NCBI GenBank assembly: GCA_945910005.1
Contig: OX246746.1
Span: 44,345,690 to 44,409,689 of the forward strand
DNA from: Isoperla grammatica
Taxonomy: Eukaryota; Arthropoda; Insecta; Plecoptera; Perlodidae
Length of the DNA stretch: 64,000 bases
Direction: 5' to 3'
The position numbers and the translations under genes were made by a program. The notes under the pieces are model-generated. The model was given only the letters and a program-made list of their open reading frames with translations, was not told where the DNA came from and did not search any database. Every line of letters begins with the position of its first letter. The stretch's first letter is position 1. Positions 1 to 9,800 of this stretch are shown piece after piece.

Positions 1-3
1 ACC

Positions 4-497
4 TAGGGTGCCCAGACGGCCCGCTTTTGGCGAGACAGTACCGATTTTCAGCTATGTGTCCCGTGTCCCGCCACACCTCCTGGTTCTTTTATCGCGCTTT
101 TTCGAAAATGCATAATCTCAGGTTTTGAATATGGATCTACTGTACCTTATCCACGGGTCGGATAAATATAAATAGAGTTGATACTCGTGAGCGAGATGTG
201 GACAACTCGGTTACACTCACTGCTGTCACTTTGCTGGTACGTCGACGAGTGGTGGTTTGTACATGATGATTACGGGCCATCCATGTCAATATTAATAATA
301 GTAAAACATAGTATAGTGGGTAGTATCGTACTAAATGTTATATTTTGCTTAACAATATAAAATATTCAAGCCTTCGAACAGTATTACCAACCCCCCCCCC
401 CCCTTCCCCACCCCCCCAGTCAACCGTTTACACGATGATATGATGTTTGAAGTCGTCGTACGTCCCGCTTTTTTGGATTGTAAATCTGGGCACCCTA
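4..497. mobile_element. Non-autonomous hAT-type element (MITE-like)
   Basis: The left end TAGGGTGCCCAGAC and the right end, which reads TTAGGGTGCCCAGAT in reverse complement, form terminal inverted repeats. The 8 bp after the right end is ATGCAACC. Only three bases, ACC, lie before the left end, and they match the last three of that duplication, as expected for the 8-bp duplications of hAT elements. The interior has no credible transposase and holds C-runs at 391-403 and 411-417. The short frames inside are chance. Confidence 0.75.
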
Positions 498-1244
498 ATG
501 CAACCCCAAAAAAATGTTAACACCTTCAGCGTATTTGCCTCTGGCAGCTGGGGCATAGCCCTCGACCCCAGCTGCGCCACGCCACCTCGTGCGACCCCCC
601 CCCCCCACCCCCCGAAACCCAGCATCCCAGTCCGCCTCTGTGTACGCCTACTACTGCTCTCGGCCCAGGCCGGCTCTAACGGCATTTGAGTCCAGCGCAG
701 CCCGACCCCCGATGGCTGTCGAAGTTGACACATTAGGTCCCGCCTGGGCCGTGCGTACGCCTATGTCGACATCCTACGAAAGTTAGGATTGTCATAGCAT
801 ATTAATTAGGCATAGGCCTTAAACTAAAGTAAGCTTCTAGTATTTTACTGAAGCTGTAGGCTAATGATAGTAAAAGGGACTTGGCACCCAGGGCCTAAAG
901 CCTATCAGTGGGCAATTGGATACTTGTTTGCTCAGTTAGAAAAGTCATTTGTACAAATGAAAATGGAAACTTGTGCAGTTGATATCTAATTTCAGTAATT
1001 TGTCTTTCAATGTTTGTATCGAGCGACATATGCTATTAAATTATTAGTGACTATGCAATGAAATGAATACCTACAAAAGTATTTTATTTTAATAATAATA
1101 ATAATAATAATACACACAGCAACACGACGCAAAGAAGACACACACGAAGACAACGCAAATACGATCATATCATTATGGAGTGTATACTATGAACAAGTAC
1201 TAATAAGACAGTAACGACTGAAGTTGAACAAGGTACCGGTACCT

Positions 1245-1429
1245 CATGGAAATACTTGACATTACATCTGTATTGTCCGTATAACATGTTAACACCGGCT
1301 TTGACCGAGATTGATGACTGTTTAATTAAACTAGTAACAAGTGATAAGTGAAGTTATAAGGTTGACACATGGAAATACTTGATATTACGTCCGTATAACA
1401 TGTTAACGCCGGTTTTGACCGAGATTGTA
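1245..1429. repeat. Direct duplication, two copies of about 65 bp
   Basis: The stretch 1245-1313 (CATGGAAATACTTGACATTA and following) recurs at 1368-1429 with a few substitutions and a small deletion. Both copies contain CCGTATAACATGTTAAC and TTTGACCGAGATTG. An (AAT)n tract lies before the first copy and another after the second. No coding function is evident. Confidence 0.75.
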
Positions 1430-1446
1430 TGATTGTGATACATTCA

Positions 1447-1450
1447 ATAA

Positions 1451-1503
<53 letters not shown>
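1447..1503. repeat. (AAT)n microsatellite
   Basis: An uninterrupted AATAATAAT run immediately left of the foldback-like structure that begins near 1542. Confidence 0.95.
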
Positions 1504-1504
<1 letters not shown>

Positions 1505-1553
1505 CTTTAACTCAGTTCCAACTGTCGGATGAGTGGTGGTTAACCCTGCTTAA

Positions 1554-3540
1554 AATTCCAGTTGAATACAGTTGGATCCATTCCACTTGAATACTGTTGA
1601 ATACTGTTGAATCCAGTTCATGTTAAACTCAACTGGATTCAAGCGTGTTATGGCCCACTTTTACGTATTCAACTGGAACTGTATTCAATGGGAAGCAAGT
1701 GGATTCAACAGGAACTGTAACCAACGGGATGCAACTGTAATCGTATTCAAATGGAACCAACAGTATTCAACTGGATTCGTATTCAAAGGGAATCAACTGG
1801 AAACAGTAACCAACTGTATTCAAATGGAATCAACTGGAACCGAATCCAACCGTATTCAAGTGGAATCAACTGGAACAGTAACCAACTGTATTCAAATGGA
1901 ACCGTATCCAACCGTATTCAAGTGCAATCAACTGGAACAGTAACCAACTGTATCCAGCTGGGTACGTATCCAATGGGAATCAACTGGAACCGTAACCAGC
2001 TGTATTTAGCAGGGTACGTTTTCAACGGGAATCAACTGTAATCAACTGGAACCGTAACAAACTGTATTCAGCTAGGTACGTATCCAATGGGAATCAACTG
2101 TAATCAACTGGAACAGTAACCAGCTGTATTTAGCAGGGTAGTATTCAATGGGAATCAACTGTAATCAACTGGAACCGTAAAAAACTGTATTCAGCTGGGT
2201 ACGTATCCAATGGGAATCAACTGTAATCAACTGGAACCGTAACAAGCTGTAATTAGCAGGGTACGTATTCAATGGGAATCAACTGTAATCAACTGGAACC
2301 GTAACAAACTGTATTCAGCTGGGTACGTACCCAATGGGAATCAACTGTAATCAACTGGAACAGTAACCAGCTGTATTTAGCAGGGTAGTATTCAATGGGA
2401 ATCAACTGTAATCAACTGGAACCGTAAAAAACTGTATTCAGCTGGGTACGTATCCAATGGGAATCAACTGTAATCAACTGGAACCGTAACAAGCTGTATT
2501 AAGCAGGGTAGTATTCAATGGGAATCAACTGTAATCAACTGGAACCGTAACCAGCTGTATTCAAGTGGAATCAACTGGAACAGTAACCAACTGTATTAAA
2601 ATGAAACCGTATTCAAGTGGAATCAACTGGAACAGTAACCAACTGTATTCAAATAGAACCGTATCCAACCGTATTCAAGTGGAATCAACTGGAACAGTTA
2701 TCAACTGTATTCAAATGGAACCGTATCCAACCGTATTCAAGTGGAATCAACTGGAACAGTAACCAACTGTATTCAGCAGGGTACGTATTCAATGGGAATC
2801 AACTGTAATCAACTGGAATCGTAACCAGCTGTATTTAGCAGGGTACGTTTTCAATGGGAATCAACTGTAATCAACTGGAACCGTAACAAACTGTATTCAG
2901 CTGGGTACGTATCCAATGGGAATCGACTGTAATCAACTGGAACCGTAACCAGCTGTATTAAGCAGGGTAGTATTCAATGGGAATCAACTGTAATCAACTG
3001 GAACCATAACAAAGTGTATTCAGCTGGGTACGTATCCAATGGGAATTAACTGTAATCAACTGGAACCGTAACCAACTGTATTCAAGTGGAATCAACTGAA
3101 ACAGTAACCAACTGTATTAAAATGAAACCGTATCCAACCGTATTCAAGTGGAATCAACTGAAACAGTAACCAACTGTATTCAAATGGAACCGTATCCAAC
3201 CGTATTCAAGTGGGATCAACTGGAACAGTAACCAACCGTATCCAACCGTATTCTAGTGGAATCAACTGATACAGTAACCAACTGTATTAAAATGAAACCG
3301 TATCCAACCGTATTCAAGTGGAATCAACTGAAACAATGACCAACTGTATTCAAATGGAACCGTATCCAGCCGTATTCAAGTGGCATCAACTGGAACTGTA
3401 ACAAACTGAATTAAAATGAAACCGTATCCAAACTTAATCAAGTGGAATCAACTGGAACCGTAACCAACCGTATTCAAGTGGAATCTACTGGAACCCTAAC
3501 CAGCAGTATTCAACTGGAATCAACAGGATTTGTATAAAAC
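1554..3540 (+). repeat. Left arm: 62-bp tandem repeats
   Basis: Units of about 62 bp built on AATCAACTGGAAC and AACTGTATTCA. Two unit types alternate in blocks. One contains CAGCTGGGTACGTATCCAAT and is the exact reverse complement of right-arm units. The other contains GTATCCAACCGTATTCAAGT. The 60-107-codon open frames here simply read through the repeat and are not genes. Confidence 0.9.
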
Positions 3541-3560
3541 GGAACAACAGGAACTGGAAC

Positions 3561-3767
3561 TGTAATATCTTGTGCTGTACCTAGGATACACATTAGTAAA
3601 TAATCAACGACAATATGTATGGATATACGATTTATTATGATAACATGAGAGATACAAAAGTGACAACTATCATGTCCATGACGAAAACCAGAAGTGCTTT
3701 CCTCCCGTCTCGACAAGATACAGCTTGCTAGATATAATTGTAGTTGTTGTTATCTTCAATTACTACA
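3561..3767 (-). repeat. 3' LTR of the gypsy-type element
   Basis: Shares most of its length with 4980-5196, including CAGCTTGCTAGATAT and ATCAACGACAAT. It begins TG and ends CA. It lacks the 12-bp GGCCTAAGCCTA block present at 5086-5097 in the other LTR. Confidence 0.8.
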
Positions 3768-3777
3768 CCTTTCCTTT

Positions 3778-4266
3778 TCAGAGATTGAACCAAATACATG
3801 ATACAAATACACACATAACACAACTTTTGTTACCCAACGTTAATAACACCATTTTTGTTGGTTTAAGCTCCTTTAAGCTACATTGGCTTAACTTATTGTA
3901 AGTAGCCAGCAGCAACACATTCACTTCCGCTCCAGTTTCTATTTTGAATGACACACGTTTACTTCCTAGCCACAATTTGTGATACCATGCTGATCGGGAT
4001 AGACCTTTACTAATATCTCCCGACCCAATGTAAGCAAAGTCATCTTGCGAATTCACTTCACTTTGTTCCACTGCATGCATAGCCGACATTTTACATACCT
4101 TTGCGAAATGATTTTTTCCTTTACACTTCATGCACACTTTACCGTAAGCTGGGCACTTTCTCGGCTTGTGGCGGTATCCACATCTCTTGCAATCAAAGGA
4201 GTCGTTCTTGCTTTCTTCACCACTTGCGCTGGAACTGGCGTTCGTAGGACCTTGTTCGACTGCTTT
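3778..4266 (-). pseudogene. Gag zinc knuckle and truncated retropepsin remnant
   Basis: The minus-strand frame shows two Cys/His clusters: CKRCGYRHKPRKC, a first CxxC(G) knuckle, then CMKCKGKNHFAKVC, a CCHC knuckle. About 60 residues later comes FKIETGAEVNVL, which aligns with the FKIDTGADVNVL-type active-site loop of Ty3/gypsy proteases. The catalytic Asp is Glu here (ETGA rather than DTGA), which should inactivate the enzyme. The frame ends shortly after the protease start, and no reverse transcriptase follows. It would have acted in packaging and polyprotein processing. Now it is a relic. Confidence 0.75.
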
Positions 4267-4600
4267 TTATCTCGTCCTTTGCTGTATTGTTGACCTATGA
4301 CGTTCCGGACTGCATCTACTGCGTGCGGCTGCTGCTTCTTCTTGGGACCTCACTGTAGTGTTGGTTTCTCGAAGGGACTGTACTTGCTGCTTACTTGCTT
4401 CTGCGGCTCTGGATATTTGAACACACTGATCTAAGGCAATGCCTCCTTCTGACAACAGTTTCTCTTGTAGAGGGTTGCTCCTTAGGCCAAGGCCTATTAT
4501 TAACAGGTATCGGATGATGCTGTCACGTAACTGTCCTAGCTCACACGTGGATGCGCGATCTCTCAACATGTATAGCCTAGCCCTAGGTCTATCTCAAACT
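4267..4600 (-). pseudogene. Gag capsid-region remnant, frame-broken
   Basis: The reading frame contains STCELGQLRDSIIR and RSNPLQEKLL, a pattern typical of the capsid C-terminal region in gypsy-type Gag. The frame is broken twice. Upstream of 4572 the Gag-like reading switches frame across a 17-bp block of degenerate GGCCTA-like hexamers (plus strand 4573-4589). Downstream, a stop lies at 4267-4269, while a different frame looks more Gag-like over about 4230-4350, implying compensating small indels. Not functional. Confidence 0.65.
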
Positions 4601-4674
4601 GCTGGATCTAGTCTGTCCAGCTAGGCCTAGGCCTATGTGCTACCTGTTTAGCTTCCATATTGAGAGCTGGTGGT

Positions 4675-4980
4675 ACGCTCTCGACAAAACGTGGTCTGCT
4701 AGGCTCCTTGTGAGGTTATGTTGTGACACCTCACTTGTAACTCTCTTAACTGTTCACTTCTAACACCATGTAATAGGCCTATCTTATGCTGTATCAAGGA
4801 TACATCTTAGTAAATACTCAACGATAGTAGGTCTAAGACGCCTCTTTTCTACCTTCTAACACACGTTTTTCCGTGGCGTAGGCCTAGGCTTACGCTCTCG
4901 ACAAAACGTGGTCTGCTACTTGTGAGGTTATGTTGTAGCACCTTACTTGTAACTCTCTAAATATTCACTTCTGACACCAT
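4675..4980. repeat. Tandem duplication of the LTR-element leader
   Basis: The stretch from CGCTCTCGACAAAACGTGGT to the start of LTR-like sequence occurs at 4675-4850 and again at 4893-5020. Both copies contain the PBS-like CACTTCT(A/G)ACACCA and the LTR edge. The copies differ by exact GGCCTA-type blocks (see findings). Confidence 0.75.
4964..4979 (-). other. Candidate primer-binding site
   Basis: In the element's orientation the sequence TGGTGTCAGAAGTGAA directly follows the 5' LTR. TGG at this position is the usual start of a tRNA primer-binding site. A diverged second copy lies in the duplicated leader near 4753-4768. Confidence 0.6.
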
Positions 4981-5197
4981 ATCTTGTGCTGTATCTAGGA
5001 TACATCTTAGTATATAATCAACGACAATGTATTGATAAAGATATGATTTAATATGATAACTTGAGAGAAGCAAAAGTGACGACTAGGCCTAAGCCTATCA
5101 CGCGTTCACACTGTGGTTCACACCCATGACGGAAACCGGAAGTGCTGAGACACAGCTTGCTAGATATGATTGTTGTTGTTGTTATCTACTACTGCAG

Positions 5198-6885
5198 CAG
5201 GGCGATTCTCTAAGGTCCATGGTAAATTGAACGCCCGTTTTCGACGTTACGAGCCTTATCGCATTGAGTTAGCGATTCTCTACCGTGTTTTATCGACAAA
5301 GATCGTTACCACCTACGTTAAAAGAAGCGCGCTCCAAAACCCTGCCTTTAGACGTGCGATAAGAAAACATGGCGGACTTTTCAAGCCGTCTCATGTTCAC
5401 TTCAGCATTTGAACTAATTGATTATAGAAATTTGTTGTGTGTATCGATACAAATATACGATATTTATATTTAAAAATATGTTTGTGAGTAAGGAAATATA
5501 ATTTGTAGTTATGTAACAAAAGTCTAGAAGTAATTTTGTATCATAACCCTACTTTCCTAGTTTGGCCGTGCCGTCACGGCACGTAGGGTAGGCCTAGAAC
5601 CCAAGGCCTACTTCTAAGTTCAAACACTAGGTTCGTTTGATTTGCTACACCTTTTATACTCTTTGCACTCACTCCATGTTATTTCATGGGATACATGGCA
5701 TAAAGTACAAAAGGTGCCGGTAAATCAAACGAACCCTAATGCTGCAATAAGTGAAAAAAGTGCAGAAGGTGTCCGGAAATCAAACGCACCCAATGGCAAA
5801 CGTTCCATTTATTCACGCGTTGTCATTGGTTAACTTTCTATAGTGTACACAGCCATCTCGAAAACATCCACAAACTAATATATAACAGGCGCTGCTCTGC
5901 TGCAACGGTTACGTCCTTTCGATACGGTTATCGAACGTTATGAAATGGTAGTTGGGAATCGCGCGGTAGCTTATCGTGTGGTAAGTTTAGTACAAGTGTC
6001 GTTAAGGTTAAATTTACCGCGCATCTTAGAGAATCGCCCTGCAGGGCGATTCTCTAAGATGCGCGGTAAGTTTAACCTTAACGACACTTGTACTAAACTT
6101 ACCACACGATAAGCTACCGCGCGATTCCCAACTACCATTTCATAACGTTCGATAACCGTATCGAAAGGACGTAACCGTTGCAGCAGAGCAGCGCCTGTTA
6201 TATATTAGTTTGTGGATGTTTTCGAGATGGCTGTGTACACTATAGAAAGTTAACCAATGACAACGCGTGAATAAATGGAACGTTTGCCATTGGGTGCGTT
6301 TGATTTCCGGACACCTTCTGCACTTTTTTCACTTATTGCAGCATTAGGGTTCGTTTGATTTACCGGCACCTTTTGTACTTCATGCCATGTATCCCATGAA
6401 ATAACATTGAGTGAGTGCAAAGAGTATAAAAGGTGTAGCAAATCAAACGAACCTAGTGTTTGAACTTAGAAGTAGGCCTAGGGTTCTAGGCCTACCCTAC
6501 GTGCCGTGACGGCACGGCCAAACAAGGGCCAAACTAGGAAAGTAGGGTTATGATACAAAATTACTTCTAGACTTTTGTTACATAACTACAAATTATATTT
6601 CCTTACTCACACACATATTTTTAAATATAAATATAGTATATTTGTATCGATACACACAACAAATTTCTATAATCAATTAGTTCAAATGCTGAAGTGAACA
6701 TGAGACGGCTTGAAAAGTCCGCCATGTTTTCTTATCGCACGTCTAAAGGCAGGGTTTTGGAGCGCGCTACTTTTAACGTAGGTGGTAACGATCTTTGTCG
6801 ATAAAACACGGTAGAGAATCGCTAACTCAATGCGGTAAGGCTCGTAACGTCGAAAACGGGCGTTCAATTTACCATGGACCTTAGA
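5198..6885. mobile_element. 1.7-kb palindrome of two head-to-head TIR elements
   Basis: The centre of symmetry is CCCTGCAGGG at about 6037-6046. The left half (5198-6041, 844 bp) is a complete non-autonomous element: it starts CAGGGCGATTCTCTAAG and ends with the same sequence inverted. The right half is a near-identical inverted copy lacking the last 12 or so bases of its outer TIR and carrying an 11-bp local duplication near 6520. The arms are so similar that 60-63-codon frames appear mirrored, but these are not genes. A shorter relative with the same style of TIR lies at 39286-39439. The superfamily is not assignable here. Confidence 0.85.
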
Positions 6886-9800
6886 AGTAAGTAATAATAG
6901 GATTCATATAAAAGGGAACCAAATGGATTCCAACCGGACTCAACAGGAACTGGAACCAACTTTAAAAGGAAGTGTCTGTTATTATATCATGAGAATCCCA
7001 TTGAATACATATGCAGATAAATATAGTTGGTTACGGTTCCAGTAGATTCCCATAGAATACATACCAAGTTAAATACAGTTGGTCACGGTTGCAGTTGATT
7101 ACAGTTGATTCCCATTGAATACATACACAGTTGAATAATACAGCTGTAACAGTTCCAGTTGGTTACAGTTGATTCCCATTGAATACATACACAGTTAAAA
7201 TACAGTTGGTTACGGTTCCAGTTGATTACAGTTGATTCCCATTGAATACATACACAGCTGAATACAGTTTGTTACAGTTCCAGTTGATTCCAGTTGATTC
7301 CCATTGAATACGTACCCAGCTGAATACGGTTTGTTACGGTTCCAGTTGATTACAGTTGATTCCCATTGAATACGTAGCCAGCTAAATACAGTTTGTTACG
7401 GTTCCAGTTGATTCCAGTTGATTCCCATTGAATACGTACCCAGCTAAACACAGTTTGCTACAGTTCCAGTTGATTACAGTTGATTCCCATTGGATACGTA
7501 TTACGTACCCAGCTGAATACAGTTTGTTACGGTTCCAGTTGATTCCCATTGAATACGTACCAAGCTAAATACAATTTGTTACGGTTCCAGTTGATTCCAG
7601 TTGATTCCCATTGAATACGTAGGCCTACCCTGCTAAATAAAGCTGGTTACGGTTCCAGTTGATTACAGTTGATTCCCATTGAATACGTACCCTGCTAAAT
7701 ACAGCTGGTTACGGTTCCAGTTGATTACAGTTGAGTCCCATTGGATACGTACCTAGCTGAAAACAGTTTGTTACGGTTCCACTTGATTACAGTTGATTCC
7801 CATTGAATACGTACCCAGCTAAATACAGTTTGTTACAGTTCCAGTTGATTACAGTTGATTCCCATTGGATACGTATTACGTACCCAGCTGAATACAGTTT
7901 GTTACGGTTCCAGTTGATTCCAGTTGATTCCCATTGAATACGTACCCAGCTAAATACAGTTTGTTACGGTTCCAGTTGATTCCAGTTGATTCCCATTGAA
8001 TACGTACCCTGCTAAATACAGCTGGTTACGGTTCCAGTTGATTACAGTTGATTCCAATTGAATACGTACCCTGCTAAATACAGCTGGTTACGGTTCCAGT
8101 TGATTACAGTTGATTCCCATTGAATACGTACCCTGCTAAATACAGCTGGTTACGGTTCCAGTTGATTACAGTTGAGTCCCATTGGATACGTACCTAGCTG
8201 AAAACAGTTTGTTACGGATCCAGTTGATTACAGTTGATTCCCATTGAATACGTACCCAGCTAAATACAGTTTGTTACAGTTCCAGTTGATTACAGTTGAT
8301 TCCCATTGGATACGTATTACGTACCCAGCTGAATACAGTTTGTTATGGTTCCAGTTGATTCCAGTTGATTCCCATTAAATACGTACCCAGCTAAATACAG
8401 TTTGTTACGGTTCCAGTTGATTCCAGTTGATTCCCATTGAATACGTACCCTGCTAAATACAGCTGGTTACGGTTCCAGTTGATTACAGTTGAGTCCCATT
8501 GGATACGTACCTAGCTGAAAACAGTTTGTTACGGTTCCAGTTGATTACAGTTGATTCCCATTGAATACGTACCAAGCTAAATACAATTTGTTACGGTTCC
8601 AGTTGATTCCAGTTGATTCCCATTGAATACGTAGGCCTACCCTGCTAAATAAAGCTGGTTACGGTTCCAGTTGATTACAGTTGATTCCCATTGAATACGT
8701 ACCCTGCTAAATACAGCTGGTTACGGTTCCAGTTGATTACAGTTGAGTCCCATTGGATACGTACCTAGCTGAAAACAGTTTGTTACGGTTCCACTTGATT
8801 ACAGTTGATTCCCATTGAATACGTACCCAGCTAAATACAGTTTGTTACAGTTCCAGTTGATTACAGTTGATTCCCATTGGATACGTATTACGTACCCAGC
8901 TGAATACAGTTTGTTACGGTTCCAGTTGATTCCAGTTGATTCCCATTGAATACGTACCCAGCTAAATACAGTTTGTTACGGTTCCAGTTGATTCCAGTTG
9001 ATTCCCATTGAATACGTACCCTGCTAAATACAGCTGGTTACGGTTCCAGTTGATTACAGTTGATTCCAATTGAATACGTACCCTGCTAAATACAGCTGGT
9101 TACGGTTCCAGTTGATTACAGTTGATTCCCATTGAATACGTACCCTGCTAAATACAGCTGGTTACGGTTCCAGTTGATTACAGTTGAGTCCCATTGGATA
9201 CGTACCTAGCTGAAAACAGTTTGTTACGGTTCCAGTTGATTACAGTTGATTCCCATTGAATACGTACCAAGCTAAATACAATTTGTTACGGTTCCAGTTG
9301 ATTCCAGTTGATTCCCATTGAATACGTAGGCCTACCCTGCTAAATAAAGCTGGTTACGGTTCCAGTTGATTACAGTTGATTTCTATTGAATACGTACCCT
9401 GCTAAATACAGCTGGTTACGGTTCCAGTTGATTACAGTTGAGTCCCATTGGATACGTACCTAGCTGAAAACAGTTTGTTACGGTTCCACTTGATTACAGT
9501 TGATTCCCATTGAATACGTACCCAGCTAAATACAGTTTGTTACAGTTCCAGTTGATTACAGTTGATTCCCATTGGATACGTATTACGTACCCAGCTGAAT
9601 ACAGTTTGTTACGGTTCCAGTTGATTCCAGTTGATTCCCATTGAATACGTACCCAGCTAAATACAGTTTGTTACGGTTCCAGTTGATTCCAGTTGATTCC
9701 CATTGAATACGTACCCTGCTAAATACAGCTGGTTACGGTTCCAGTTGATTACAGTTGATTCCAATTGAATACGTACCCTGCTAAATACAGCTGGTTACGG

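Larger units (their letters stand above)
506..1534. other. Intergenic DNA without a recognised gene
   Basis: No coding signal is recognised. A GC-rich patch at 540-620 (GGCAGCTGGGGCATAGCCCT and following) resembles a similar patch at 13725-13785 and is probably a dispersed repeat. An (AAT)n tract lies at about 1091-1112, and a short direct duplication lies at 1245-1429. Confidence 0.6.
3561..5196 (-). mobile_element. Short Ty3/gypsy-type LTR element, internally deleted
   Basis: Two direct repeats, 3561-3767 and 4980-5196, behave as LTRs. In minus orientation the 3' LTR runs TGTAGTAA...ATTACA. It is preceded directly by a polypurine tract (AAAAGGAAAGG, plus-strand complement at 3768-3778). 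The 5' LTR is followed by TGGTGTCAGAAGTG, a typical primer-binding-site position and sequence for this group. Between them are remnants of gag, a zinc knuckle and the start of protease. Reverse transcriptase, RNase H and integrase are absent, so a 1.6-kb element remains. A leader segment is tandemly duplicated (4675-4980). No matching target duplication was seen, since the right side abuts another element. It lies in the core of the foldback structure. Confidence 0.8.

Noticed and set aside
1620..3540. Open frames of 63-107 codons in the left tandem array
   Set aside because: They read through 62-bp repeats in several frames and have no domain; repeat artefacts.
5170..6867. Mirrored 60-80-codon frames in the palindrome
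   Set aside because: Duplicated by the inverted arms; no recognisable motif and no splice context.
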